Of a DNA stretch of 64,000 nt, positions 1 to 7,099 are shown piece after piece. Numbering within the stretch: the first letter of the stretch is position 1; each line of letters starts with the position of its first letter. This stretch comes from Microbacterium ginsengiterrae. GTDB lineage: Bacteria > Actinomycetota > Actinomycetes > Actinomycetales > Microbacteriaceae. Location of the stretch: contig NZ_JACHMU010000001.1 in assembly GCF_014205075.1 (NCBI RefSeq), forward strand, positions 1,798,001-1,862,000. Direction: 5' to 3'. The translations under genes and the position numbers were made by a program. The notes beneath the pieces are model-generated. The model ran no database searches. It was not told the DNA's origin and saw only the letters and a list, made by a program, of their open reading frames with translations.

Positions 1-177
1 CACGGTTCCCGAGGCCGATGCGATCGGCAGGGAGAACAGGGCGGTGAACAGCAGGATCAGCGTCGCGAAGATGAGGATCGCGAAGCGCGACGGCGACGAT
101 GTGATGAGCCGGCGCACCGCGTGCGCCAGGTCCCCCCAGCGCCCGCGAGAGGACGCCGACCAGCTGTTGCCGGACAT
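1..177 (-). CDS. TrkH-family potassium uptake protein, N-terminal fragment
   Basis: Only the first 59 codons are present; the gene runs off the left edge of the window. It starts at an ATG (complement of 175-177) preceded by GGGAGG six bases upstream. After a basic cytoplasmic N-terminus (SSRGRWGDLAHAVRR) comes one hydrophobic segment, about residues 31-52, ending in LFSLPIASASG. That arrangement resembles the first membrane helix of TrkH/KtrB-type subunits, which move K+ across the cytoplasmic membrane with a TrkA-type regulatory subunit. The pore signature lies outside the window, so this is a resemblance call and another polytopic membrane protein is possible. It is divergent from the ArsR-type regulator. 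Confidence 0.55.
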   Translation of the reverse strand, partial: MSGNSWSASSRGRWGDLAHAVRRLITSSPSRFAILIFATLILLFTALFSLPIASASGTV

Positions 178-259
178 CGCATCCTCCCGTGCTCGTCAGT
201 GGCCGCTCGACACGGCGTCGTAACGAGCCCTCGTCATGGTACTCCGACCAGGGGGCGGC

Positions 260-265
260 TAATCT
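260..265 (+). promoter_or_regulatory. -10 element of the ArsR-type gene (leaderless class)
   Basis: TAATCT lies 7 nt before the ATG at 273 and no Shine-Dalgarno sequence precedes that ATG, so transcription probably begins at or next to the start codon. Confidence 0.4.
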
Positions 266-272
266 GAACTTC

Positions 273-689
273 ATGACGGACATCTTCGACGTGATCGCGG
301 ACGGCACGAGGCGAGACATCCTCCAGCTTCTGCTGCGGCGGTCGACGGAGGGGGAGTCCGGCACGAGCGTGTCGCAGATCGTCAGTGAGCTCGGCATCAG
401 CCAGCCGACCGTGTCGAAGCACCTCAAGGTCCTCCGGGATGCCGAACTCGTCAGCGTCCGCGAAGACGGGCAGCGCCGTTTCTACAGCCTCGAAGTCGAC
501 CCCCTCGAGGTCGTCGACGATTGGCTGGTCCCCTTCCTCGTCGATGCGTTCGGCGAGGACGCGCCGGACATCGACTGGACCACGGTGCCGCTGCCCGACG
601 GCGCGGCGCACGCCGCAGAGGTCGTCGGCCGCGCCGCGGCATCCGCCAAGCACGTCGTCACCACCGCGCTTCGGCGCCTCGGCGCCTGA
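273..689 (+). CDS. ArsR/SmtB-type winged-helix transcriptional regulator
   Basis: A 138-residue DNA-binding protein. Residues about 3-80 form an ArsR-type winged helix: DVIADGTRRDILQLLL is helix 1-2, SVSQIVSELGISQPTVSKHL contains the recognition helix, and VSVREDGQRRFYSLE is the wing. There is no cysteine in the protein, so it lacks the thiol metal site of ArsR/CadC; the ligand is unknown. The last 45 residues are an extension rich in Ala and Asp. An upstream in-frame start at 189 exists, but the ATG at 273 is preferred because the family domain begins there and it has a -10-like hexamer 7 nt upstream. The gene converges on the ABC exporter genes, so it is probably not in their operon. Confidence 0.85.
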   Translation: MTDIFDVIADGTRRDILQLLLRRSTEGESGTSVSQIVSELGISQPTVSKHLKVLRDAELVSVREDGQRRFYSLEVDPLEVVDDWLVPFLVDAFGEDAPDIDWTTVPLPDGAAHAAEVVGRAAASAKHVVTTALRRLGA

Positions 690-741
690 CGCGGGACAGG
701 GCCCCCGGCTGCGCCGAGGACCCTGCGCATGCGCGGGGCGG

Positions 742-1554
742 TCAGCGCGCTCCCGCCTTCCGGCGGAACAGCCACGCTCCCCACACCACTGCCGTGGCGA
801 GGATGCCGATGCACCACACGATGGCCCAGGCGGGTTGCGTGCCCGCCGAGGATCCCATCAACAGACTGCGGATCGTCTCGACGATCGGGGTGATCGGCTG
901 ATGCTCAGCGATCGGCTGCAGCCAGTCCGGCATGCTCGACACCGGCACGAACGCGCTGGAGAGGTACGGCAGGAACAGCAGGATGAAGCCGTACCCGTTG
1001 GCGCCCTCCGGCGACCCCGCCGCGAGCCCGATCGCGGCGAAGAGGTAGGTGATCGCCAGCAGATACAGCGTGAGGAACAGCGCCATGAGGATCCAGTCGC
1101 CCAACGACGCCGTCGGTCGGAAGCCCACCAGTACGCCGACCCCGACGACGATCGACGTGGCCACGAGGTTGCGCACAAGGCTGGCGATGACGTGCCCCGT
1201 GAGCACGGCTCCCGCCCGCACGGGCATGGTGCGGAAGCGATCGATGATGCCGGTACGCATGTCATTGGCCACGTACACGGCGGTGGAGGAGGCCCCGAAG
1301 CCGGCACACGTGAGGATGATCCCGGGGACGACGTAGTCGACGTAGGCCCCGGACGGGTCGATCGCACCGCCGAAGACCCAGGTGAACATCAGCATGAGCA
1401 TCACCGGCAGCAGGATCGCCATCAGGAGCGATTCGCCGTCGCGGAGCGAATGGCGAAGGCTCCGACCGAAGAACACGGACTCGGCGGTGAGGCCGCGCAG
1501 CGGCGGGCGGACGGCGGGGGTGGATGCCGCGACGGCGGACAGTGCAGTGGTCAT
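742..1554 (-). CDS. ABC-2 type exporter permease (DrrB-like)
   Basis: A 270-residue integral membrane protein with about six hydrophobic segments and the ABC-2 (DrrB/NodJ) layout: a cytoplasmic N-terminus, LLMAILLPVMLMLMFTWVFG as first helix, and the VPGIILTCAGFGASSTAVY / DMRTGIIDRFRTMPV region typical of drug-efflux permeases. It is expected to pair with the ATPase encoded just upstream to export a hydrophobic compound or lipid. Its ATG overlaps the ATPase stop codon in an ATGA sequence, so the two are translationally coupled. The substrate cannot be told from sequence. Confidence 0.9.
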   Translation of the reverse strand: MTTALSAVAASTPAVRPPLRGLTAESVFFGRSLRHSLRDGESLLMAILLPVMLMLMFTWVFGGAIDPSGAYVDYVVPGIILTCAGFGASSTAVYVANDMRTGIIDRFRTMPVRAGAVLTGHVIASLVRNLVATSIVVGVGVLVGFRPTASLGDWILMALFLTLYLLAITYLFAAIGLAAGSPEGANGYGFILLFLPYLSSAFVPVSSMPDWLQPIAEHQPITPIVETIRSLLMGSSAGTQPAWAIVWCIGILATAVVWGAWLFRRKAGAR

Positions 1555-2477
1555 CTCGATGTCCCTTCGCTCAGCGTGTCATGTGGGTCATGCCTCGACG
1601 ACGCACCGGAGTCGATGGAGCCGGTGACGGCGAGGAACACGTCGTCGAGTGTCGGTCGCCGCAGGGTGATGACGCCGTCGGCTCCCTCGCGGTCGAGTTC
1701 GTCGAGCGCGCGTCGCAGCCCGGTGACCGAGCCGTCGGTGGCGATCTCCCGCAGCAGGTCACCGGACGAATCGTGCAGCTCGACGGTGTCTCCGCCGATG
1801 CGGGATTTCAGCTCTGCGGCGGTCCCGAGGGCCGCCACCCTCCCGTCGTGCAGCACCGCGATGCGGTCGGCGAGCTGGTCGGCCTCCTCCAGATACTGCG
1901 TGGTCAGGAACACCGTGGTCCCCGCCGATGCCAGCGCGCGGATGATGCCCCACAGGTCGCGGCGACTGCGGGTGTCCAGCCCTGTGGTGGGCTCGTCGAG
2001 GAAGAGCACCTCGGGGGTGACGACGAAGCTCAGCGCGAGATCGAGACGTCTGCGCATCCCGCCGGAGAATGTCGCGACGCGCCGGGACGCGACGTCGTCC
2101 AATCCGAAGCCGTGCAGGAGGTCTTTCGCGCGGCGTCGCGCTGCGGAGCCGGAGAGTCCGGCGAGACGCCCGAACATCACGACGTTTTCGGTCGCGCTGA
2201 GTGCGTCGTCGACCGCGGCGGACTGACCGGTGAGGCTGATCCGCCGGCGCACCTGTGCCGGTGCGGATGCCACGTCGAACCCGCTGACCGTGGCGCTGCC
2301 GGAGTCCGGCGGGATGAGTGTGGTGAGGATGTTGATCGTCGTGGTCTTGCCTGCGCCGTTGGGGCCCAGCAGGGCGAAGATCTCGCCGCGGGCGACGGTG
2401 AGGTCCAGTCCGTCGATCACGGGTTTCGACCCGAATGCCTTGCGGAGCGCGCGGACCTCGATGGCGGATGTCGTCAT
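1551..2477 (-). CDS. ABC exporter ATP-binding protein (DrrA-like)
   Basis: A 308-residue ATPase of the DrrA/CcmA class. Walker A is GPNGAGKTT (residues 38-46), the signature is FSGGMRRR, and Walker B with D-loop is VLFLDEPTTGLD. A C-terminal extension of about 80 residues after the nucleotide-binding domain is usual for DrrA proteins, where it contacts the permease. The ATG at 2477 was chosen over an upstream in-frame start at 2561 because AGGAAGAGAG lies before it and the domain starts there. It drives the permease encoded downstream with a 4-bp overlap. The divergent TetR gene and the palindromes between them suggest drug-responsive repression. Confidence 0.9.
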   Translation of the reverse strand: MTTSAIEVRALRKAFGSKPVIDGLDLTVARGEIFALLGPNGAGKTTTINILTTLIPPDSGSATVSGFDVASAPAQVRRRISLTGQSAAVDDALSATENVVMFGRLAGLSGSAARRRAKDLLHGFGLDDVASRRVATFSGGMRRRLDLALSFVVTPEVLFLDEPTTGLDTRSRRDLWGIIRALASAGTTVFLTTQYLEEADQLADRIAVLHDGRVAALGTAAELKSRIGGDTVELHDSSGDLLREIATDGSVTGLRRALDELDREGADGVITLRRPTLDDVFLAVTGSIDSGASSRHDPHDTLSEGTSR

Positions 2478-2525
2478 GTCGTTCTCTCTTCCTGTCGCTG
2501 TCCTTCTGTGTAGACGCGAAACTGT

Positions 2526-2538
2526 GTATGTCGCATAC
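2526..2538. promoter_or_regulatory. Inverted repeat in the TetR/ABC-exporter divergent region
   Basis: GTATG-TCG-CATAC is a perfect 5-bp inverted repeat about 50 bp upstream of the exporter ATPase start. It is a weaker operator candidate than the nearby 19-bp palindrome. Confidence 0.3.
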
Positions 2539-2560
2539 TTTGGTGTATGACGGTAACACA

Positions 2561-2579
2561 CTGTTTACGAGATAAACAG
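2561..2579. promoter_or_regulatory. Candidate TetR operator between regulator and ABC exporter
   Basis: CTGTTTACGAGATAAACAG is a perfect palindrome of two 7-bp arms around a 5-bp centre. It sits in the 118-bp divergent region, 4 bp before the -10-like TAGGAT of the TetR gene. The position fits autoregulation plus exporter repression. Confidence 0.55.
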
Positions 2580-2582
2580 ACC

Positions 2583-2588
2583 TAGGAT
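2583..2588 (+). promoter_or_regulatory. -10 element of the TetR gene (leaderless class)
   Basis: TAGGAT lies 7 nt before the ATG at 2596. The AGGA inside it could instead serve as a weak Shine-Dalgarno sequence, so the two readings compete. Confidence 0.35.
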
Positions 2589-2595
2589 GGTCGAC

Positions 2596-3519
2596 ATGAC
2601 GGACGACGAGACTCCCGAACTCCCCAGGGGCATCGCGCTCGCCTGGGGCGTCGCTGCGAACCCGCAGCGCGGCCCGAAGCGAGAGATGAGCGTGGAGAAG
2701 ATCGTCGAGGCCGCGGTCGCACTCGCCGACGCCGAAGGAATCAGTGCGGTGTCCATGGCGGCGGTGGCCGCCAAACTCGGGTTCACCCCGATGTCCCTCT
2801 ACCGCTACGTCAGTGCCAAGGACGACCTGCTGCTGCTGATGCAGGAGGAGGCGACCGGCCTCCCGCCGGAGGCCTTCCGCGACCACGACGGTTGGCGGGC
2901 GAAGCTGCGGGCGCTGTTCGAGGCGCAGACCCTGATCTTCCTTCAGCACCCGTGGATCCTGTCGTTGCCGATCACCGGGTCCCCGATCACGCCGAACAGT
3001 TCCGCATGGATGGACGCCGGTCTGGAGGCGCTGTCGGGCACGCCGCTGAACGAGCGGGAGCGGATGGCCGCGGCGCTCGCCGTGTCCGGCCACGCGCGCT
3101 GGTACGGGATGGTCCTCTCGGGGTACGCCGAGCAGTCGCGGCTCACCGGGCTGACGGCGGAGCAGGTCAGTGCGCGCGAGGCCGCCCTCTTCGACCGGGT
3201 GATCACCGAGGAGGAATTCCCGCACCTGCGCCACGCGATCGACGCGGGGATCTTCACCGCTGAGGACGACCCCTTCCGGTTCGCGCTCGAGCGCACTCTC
3301 GATGGCCTCGAGTCGTATATCGCCGCTCTCGACCGGGGCGAGACGCACGAGGTCGAGACGGCCTGGCTTCCGGAGGAACACGCGGAAGTGGCGTCGGACA
3401 AGCGCGTCAGGGAGGCGGCGAAGGCGGTGCGCGCGGCGGAGAAGGCATTGCGTGACGCGCGCAAGCACGAGCGGCAAGTGCGGAAGGAGGCGCGCGAGCG
3501 CTCAGTACGCCGGAACTGA
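2596..3519 (+). CDS. TetR/AcrR family regulator with TetR_C_1-type ligand domain
   Basis: A 307-residue repressor. The N-terminal HTH (about residues 35-80) carries MSVEKIVEAAVALADAEG, ISAVSMAAVAAKLGFTPMS and SLYRYVSAKDDLL, a standard TetR helix-turn-helix. The rest is the all-helical ligand and dimer domain, similar to TetR class C-terminal type 1 of tetracycline and multidrug regulators. The last 45 residues form a highly charged Ala/Arg/Lys/Glu helix (VREAAKAVRAAEKALRDAR), longer than usual and likely a coiled coil or nucleic-acid-binding tail. ATG 2587 is in frame three codons earlier; 2596 is chosen for its upstream signals. It is divergent from the DrrAB-type exporter and probably controls it. 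Confidence 0.9.
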   Translation: MTDDETPELPRGIALAWGVAANPQRGPKREMSVEKIVEAAVALADAEGISAVSMAAVAAKLGFTPMSLYRYVSAKDDLLLLMQEEATGLPPEAFRDHDGWRAKLRALFEAQTLIFLQHPWILSLPITGSPITPNSSAWMDAGLEALSGTPLNERERMAAALAVSGHARWYGMVLSGYAEQSRLTGLTAEQVSAREAALFDRVITEEEFPHLRHAIDAGIFTAEDDPFRFALERTLDGLESYIAALDRGETHEVETAWLPEEHAEVASDKRVREAAKAVRAAEKALRDARKHERQVRKEARERSVRRN

Positions 3520-3556
3520 CCGCCGTCAGTCACATCCGTCACATCCTCCCCGTGGG

Positions 3557-3586
3557 TTTACAGGCGTCCCGTGTTCCCCATAGAGT
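3557..3586 (+). promoter_or_regulatory. Candidate sigma-70-type promoter of the excisionase-type gene
   Basis: TTTACA, an 18-bp spacer and TAGAGT, followed by about 27 bases to the ATG with AAAGGGG as Shine-Dalgarno sequence. Confidence 0.45.
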
Positions 3587-3613
3587 TGGGCATCACAGAA
3601 AGGGGTACGTGGG

Positions 3614-3805
3614 ATGCCCGATGTTCCTGAAGTCCGATTCCTGACGGTCGCTGAGGTCGCAGAACTCATGCGCGTGTCCAAGATGACCGTCTACCGGCTC
3701 GTGCACTCCGGTGACCTGCCGGCGATCCGGTTCGGACGCAGCTACCGAGTGCCCGAGACAGCGGTGGCCGATGCTCTGCAGCGGCCCGTCTCCGACGTCG
3801 GCTGA
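3614..3805 (+). CDS. Excisionase/MerR-type helix-turn-helix protein (BldC-like)
   Basis: A 63-residue protein that is almost only a DNA-binding domain. FLTVAEVAELMRVSKMTVYR is the helix-turn-helix and GDLPAIRFGRSYRVPETAV is the wing of the excisionase/AlpA family. In actinobacteria such stand-alone proteins include the developmental regulator BldC, and a homologue commonly lies next to the bS22 gene, as here. It is chromosomal regulatory type rather than phage excisionase: no integrase or attachment site is nearby. The ATG is preceded by AAAGGGG at a suitable distance. Targets are unknown. Confidence 0.88.
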   Translation: MPDVPEVRFLTVAEVAELMRVSKMTVYRLVHSGDLPAIRFGRSYRVPETAVADALQRPVSDVG

Positions 3806-3854
3806 CGCGTCACGGCAGACGTTTCGTCGCGTGCACTTCGCGCGGCTTCGCGTT

Positions 3855-3863
3855 TGCTAAACT
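3855..3863 (+). promoter_or_regulatory. Candidate extended -10 of the bS22 gene
   Basis: TGC-TAAACT matches an extended -10 layout about 80 bases before the bS22 start. No convincing -35 is seen, so this is tentative. Confidence 0.3.
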
Positions 3864-3944
3864 GTTCCGAGGCATTTTTTCCGTGCCCGTACCCGGGTGT
3901 CCGACTTTTGAACGACGCCCAGCCCCTGACTTAGTGAGGTTTCC

Positions 3945-4043
3945 GTGGGTTCAGTCATCAAGAAGCGCCGTAAGCGCATGGCGAAGAAGAAGCACCGCAA
4001 GCTGCTTCGCAAGACTCGCCACCAGCGCCGCAACAAGAAGTAA
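3945..4043 (+). CDS. Small ribosomal subunit protein bS22 (AURKAIP1/COX24 domain)
   Basis: A 32-codon gene with a GTG start, read GSVIKKRRKRMAKKKHRKLL then RKTRHQRRNKK. More than half of the residues are Lys or Arg. This is the actinobacterial bS22 ribosomal protein, found near the decoding centre of the 30S subunit in mycobacterial ribosome structures, and homologous to the mitochondrial AURKAIP1/COX24 domain. GTG fits because the conserved protein begins with MGSV. It stands alone between the excisionase-type gene and a strong downstream hairpin. Its size and extreme composition make it easy to miss in automated gene finding. Confidence 0.95.
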   Translation: MGSVIKKRRKRMAKKKHRKLLRKTRHQRRNKK

Positions 4044-4049
4044 GCGGCC

Positions 4050-4105
4050 AGACACCGAGCGCCCCAGGCCGGCTTTCGAGCTCGTCATAGGGGCGCTTCG
4101 TGTCT
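4050..4105 (+). terminator. Hairpin downstream of bS22
   Basis: AGACACCGAGCGCCCC at 4050-4065 pairs with GGGGCGCTTCGTGTCT at 4090-4105 (16 bp with two central mismatches, 24-nt loop). It begins 6 nt after the bS22 stop codon and ends before the rhodanese start, so it probably ends the bS22 transcript. There is no T-tract. Confidence 0.6.
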
Positions 4106-4138
4106 CTGCCCGCGCCTCCGCACCGATCAGGAGATGCC

Positions 4139-4441
4139 ATGAAGTCGATCACGATCGCCGAACTCACCGCGCGAGAGGGCACGCCGCTCATCGACGTGCG
4201 TGAGAAGGACGAGTACGCGGCAGGCCACGTTCCGGGCGCCGTGAACATCCCGATGTCGGAGATCGGCAACCGCCTCGACGAACTCCCCGCGGAGGCGTTC
4301 GACGTCATCTGCCAGGCCGGCGGTCGTTCGGCGCGCGTCGTCCAGGCTCTGGAGGAGCGCGGATACGACGCGACCAACGTCGAAGGCGGCACCGGCGAGT
4401 GGATCGCCCTCGGGAATCCCGTCGAGAAGCCGTCGGCGTGA
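4139..4441 (+). CDS. Rhodanese-like domain protein
   Basis: A 100-residue single rhodanese domain. It carries TPLIDVREKDEYAAGHVPGAVNIPM (the CH2A-type motif) and the active-site loop around Cys58, CQAGGRS, close to the CRxGxRS sulfurtransferase loop. Such proteins carry a persulfide on the cysteine and pass sulfur or act in redox reactions. ATG 4139 is preferred to the in-frame start at 4100 because AGGAG sits 5-6 nt before it. Its stop overlaps the glutaredoxin GTG in a GTGA sequence, giving a coupled rhodanese-glutaredoxin-Dabb operon. Confidence 0.93.
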   Translation: MKSITIAELTAREGTPLIDVREKDEYAAGHVPGAVNIPMSEIGNRLDELPAEAFDVICQAGGRSARVVQALEERGYDATNVEGGTGEWIALGNPVEKPSA

Positions 4442-4695
4442 CGACAGTCACCGTCATCGGGAAGCAGGGCTGCCACCTGTGCCCGACGGCACTCGGCATC
4501 GTCGAGCAGGTCGTCGCCGAGCTGCCCGACGAGATCGGTGACGACATCGAGATCGAGGAGCTCTCGATCGAGGACGACCCGGCACTGCACGAATTGTGGT
4601 GGGAGAAGATCCCCGTCGTCCTGATCGACGGGGAGTTCCATGCGCAGTGGCGGGTCTCACCCGACCGCCTGCGAGAGAGACTGGAGAGCAAGTGA
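4438..4695 (+). CDS. Glutaredoxin-like thiol-disulfide protein
   Basis: An 85-residue protein of the glutaredoxin/DUF836 fold. TVIGKQGCHLCPTAL puts the redox motif C-H-L-C at residues 12-15, and KIPVVLIDG supplies the cis-proline strand. It probably reduces or senses disulfides with a low-molecular-weight thiol (mycothiol in actinobacteria; known of the phylum, not shown here). It is translated from a GTG that overlaps the rhodanese stop codon, and its own stop overlaps the next GTG, so all three proteins should be made together. The substrate is unknown. Confidence 0.88.
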   Translation: MTTVTVIGKQGCHLCPTALGIVEQVVAELPDEIGDDIEIEELSIEDDPALHELWWEKIPVVLIDGEFHAQWRVSPDRLRERLESK

Positions 4696-4991
4696 TCCGT
4701 CACGTCGTCACCTGGAAGCTCGCGAGCGAGGACACGGCCGAGCGTGGTCGACAGGCCGAAGAAGTCGCCCGTCGACTGAACGCCCTCGACGGCGTCGTGC
4801 CGCAGTTGCGTGCGATCTCGGCCGGTGCGAACTCCCTCTACCCGGACGCGAACTGGGACGTCACTCTCGTCGCGGACTTCGATTCCGTCGAGAGTCTCGA
4901 GCAGTACCAGGTGCATCCGGCGCACGAAGAGGTCGCCGCCTACATCCGCTCGGTCGTCGCTTCTCGCGTCGCCGTCGACTTCACGGTCTGA
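4692..4991 (+). CDS. Dabb (stress-responsive A/B barrel) domain protein
   Basis: A 99-residue dimeric alpha/beta-barrel protein. It begins VIRHVVTWKL, the typical first strand of the Dabb family, and has PQLRAISAGANSL, WDVTLVADFDSVESLEQYQV and HPAHEEVAAYI in the family order. Some plant and actinobacterial Dabb proteins act as small cyclases or monooxygenase-like enzymes, but most are uncharacterised. The GTG start overlaps the glutaredoxin stop (GTGA), which makes this the third gene of a coupled set. A longer in-frame reading from 4596 is just glutaredoxin DNA in another frame. Confidence 0.9.
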   Translation: MIRHVVTWKLASEDTAERGRQAEEVARRLNALDGVVPQLRAISAGANSLYPDANWDVTLVADFDSVESLEQYQVHPAHEEVAAYIRSVVASRVAVDFTV

Positions 4992-5010
4992 TCCGGCCGG
5001 TGCCGCCGGT

Positions 5011-6186
5011 TCATCGGTAGAGCAGGTCCTCGGCGACCTGTTCGCGCCACTCGGGGACGGCGAGCCGATCGGCGTCGTCCCACTCCCCGTCGACGATCTG
5101 GGTGAATGCGCCCTTGACTCCGAAGAGCTTCTCCAGCGGCGTCCAATCGGATTCGCCGGGCATCGGCATCAGCGTCCGCTCCTCGAGCGCGCCGGGGTGC
5201 ACCTGCTCGAGCAGGGAGAGCAGTCGCACACCGGTGTGGACGGGGCGCAACGCATCCGGATCGGTGACGTGCAGGATCACCCCTTCGCACGACTCTCCTG
5301 AGTGGTCGCGGACGAGCGGGGTGAACCCGTACGGCACGGCCACGACGCCGGGAAGTCCCGCATCCGCGATCGCCGCCGCGTACCGCTCGCCGTCGATGAA
5401 GGGAGCCGCGATGACGCGGAACGGCACCGCGGTGCTGCGTCCCTCCGACACGTTCACGCCCTCGGCGAGACACGTGCCGGGGTAGAGCAGCGCGGTCGCA
5501 GCCGACGGGAGGTTCGGCGACGGCGGCATCCAGGTGAGCTCCGCTCGGCCGAGCGCGGTGCGGTGCCGGTGCCAACCGGCCACCTCCACGACCTCGAGCT
5601 CGACATCGAGGTGCCGGGTGCGCACCCAGTGACGGGCAAGCTCACCGATCGTCAGCCCGTGCCGGATCGGCATCGCCCATCGTCCGACGAGAGACCGCGC
5701 ATCCTCGTCGAGCATCGGTCCCTCCGCGTGGCCGAGATCTCCGCCGAGCGGGTTGGGCCGGTCGAGGACGATCACGGCGACGTCGGCGTCGGCGCAGGCC
5801 TCCAGCAGGTGGCTCATCGTCCAGATGTAGGTGTAGAACCGGGCGCCCACATCCGGCAGGTCGACGAGGACGGCGTCCAGCCCGGCGAGGTCGGCTGTGG
5901 TCGGGCGGACGTGCGCGCCATAGAGGCTTCGCACCGGAACGCCGGTGACGGGGTCGGCGTCGTCGCCGACATGCTCGCCTTCCCTGGCGCGTCCGCTCAG
6001 GCCGTGCTCCGGGCCGAAGAAGACCGAGACGTCCCATCCGGATGCCGCGAGCGGCTCGCGGCCGCGGACGAGGTCCGACGTCAGAGCGAGATCGTTCGTG
6101 AGCATTCCCAGCGTGCTGCTCGAGAGTCGAGCGAGGAGGTCGGGGCTGATGTCGCGCCGGACGAGCCGGTCGATTCCGAGAAGCAT
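5011..6186 (-). CDS. namZ: Exo-beta-N-acetylmuramidase NamZ-like (DUF1343, GH171)
   Basis: A 391-residue member of the DUF1343 family, whose characterised members (NamZ of Bacillus subtilis and Tannerella) release MurNAc from the non-reducing end of peptidoglycan fragments. Family blocks seen are FFGPEHGLSGRAREGE (residues 57-71, with acidic residues of the active site), VDLPDVGARFYTYIWTM, VLDRPNPLGG and AEGVNVSEGRSTAVPF. No signal peptide is visible, so it may act on imported fragments or leave by an unrecognised route. The ATG lies 2 nt after the stop of the RpiR regulator on the same strand, so both share a transcript. The context is a cell-wall salvage locus. Confidence 0.88.
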   Translation of the reverse strand: MLLGIDRLVRRDISPDLLARLSSSTLGMLTNDLALTSDLVRGREPLAASGWDVSVFFGPEHGLSGRAREGEHVGDDADPVTGVPVRSLYGAHVRPTTADLAGLDAVLVDLPDVGARFYTYIWTMSHLLEACADADVAVIVLDRPNPLGGDLGHAEGPMLDEDARSLVGRWAMPIRHGLTIGELARHWVRTRHLDVELEVVEVAGWHRHRTALGRAELTWMPPSPNLPSAATALLYPGTCLAEGVNVSEGRSTAVPFRVIAAPFIDGERYAAAIADAGLPGVVAVPYGFTPLVRDHSGESCEGVILHVTDPDALRPVHTGVRLLSLLEQVHPGALEERTLMPMPGESDWTPLEKLFGVKGAFTQIVDGEWDDADRLAVPEWREQVAEDLLYR

Positions 6187-6188
6187 GA

Positions 6189-7055
6189 TCAGTCGATTCT
6201 GTGGGTGGTGACAGCGTCGTAGGTGCGCTGCAGATTGTCGGCGATGGTGTCGTAGTCCGCCTGCGCGATGCGGGCGAAGAGGAAGTCGAGCACGGCGAGC
6301 TGGGCGATGCGGCTGGACATCGCTCCGGAGCGGAAGGTCGACTCGGACACGGCGGTGACCAGCACGAGATCGCAGGCGCGTGCGAGCGGGGACTCGGGGT
6401 TGTTCGTGAGGGCGATCGTCGTCGCGCCGGCCCCGGCCGCGACCTGCGCGGACTGGACGATCCCGAGTGTCCGCCCGGAGTGGGAGATCGCGATCGCGAC
6501 ATCCCGCGCGCACAGGAGCGCCGCGCCGGTGAGAGCGAGGTGCTGGTCGGTGCGGGCCTGCGCGATCAGTCCCGCCCGGTGCAGCTTCTGCTCGAAGTCG
6601 TGCGCGGCCAGGCCGGTGGACGCGGACCCGTAGATGTCGATGCGCCGCGCCGCCCTGATCGCCTGCGCGCAACGCTCGAGCTCGGCGACGTCGATCTGAC
6701 GGGCGGTGAGCTCGATGGCGGATGCCTCCGCGAACGCGATCTTGCGGACGGTCGTGACCGCATCGTCGTCGCGGTCGACGTCACCCGCAGACACCTGGAA
6801 CCGCTGCCGGGCGGATTCGTCGCGGTCCAATTCCTTCGCCAGCGCGAGGCGGAAATCCGGGTATCCCGAGAACCCGACGCTCTGCGTGAAGCGCGCGATG
6901 CTCGCCACCGAGGTACCGCTGGCGACGGCCAGCTGAGTGATCGAGTGCTCCACGGCACGACTGGGATCCGACAGGACGTGCGCGGCGATGCGCTGCTCTG
7001 TCGGCGTCAGTGTGGACCGCCGCTGGTGGATGGCGGTCGTGGCGCTGGTGGGCAC
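6189..7055 (-). CDS. RpiR/MurR-family regulator with SIS domain
   Basis: A 288-residue sugar-phosphate-sensing regulator. Residues about 1-77 are an HTH_6 domain (TPTEQRIAAHVLSDP, SITQLAVASGTSVASIARFT). Residues about 125-260 are a SIS domain with RIDIYGSASTGLAAHDF and DVAIAISHSGRTLGIVQSA, the phosphosugar-binding loops. In B. subtilis and E. coli the homologue MurR responds to MurNAc-6-phosphate. The GTG start has AGGATGG six bases upstream. It is transcribed away from the ABC importer, with namZ behind it, and a 29-bp inverted repeat lies between the divergent genes. No MurQ etherase is in the window. Confidence 0.88.
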   Translation of the reverse strand: MPTSATTAIHQRRSTLTPTEQRIAAHVLSDPSRAVEHSITQLAVASGTSVASIARFTQSVGFSGYPDFRLALAKELDRDESARQRFQVSAGDVDRDDDAVTTVRKIAFAEASAIELTARQIDVAELERCAQAIRAARRIDIYGSASTGLAAHDFEQKLHRAGLIAQARTDQHLALTGAALLCARDVAIAISHSGRTLGIVQSAQVAAGAGATTIALTNNPESPLARACDLVLVTAVSESTFRSGAMSSRIAQLAVLDFLFARIAQADYDTIADNLQRTYDAVTTHRID

Positions 7056-7070
7056 GCGCCCATCCTGACA

Positions 7071-7099
7071 GAAATTGTTTCCGCCGTGTAACTAATTTC
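7071..7099. promoter_or_regulatory. Candidate RpiR/MurR operator
   Basis: GAAATT (7071-7076) and AATTTC (7094-7099) are inverted around a 17-bp spacer, and the similarity continues inward (GAAATTGTT against GAAATTAGTT on the other strand). This AT-rich island sits between the divergent regulator and importer genes. Confidence 0.5.

Noticed and set aside
385..2226. A 613-codon plus-strand frame over the ArsR and ABC exporter genes
   Set aside because: Arg/Ser/Pro-rich shadow reading; the minus-strand ABC genes have complete Walker motifs and coupled starts.
3614..3805. Phage excisionase and integrated element
   Set aside because: No integrase, no attachment repeats; the neighbour is bS22 and the gene fits the chromosomal BldC-like type.
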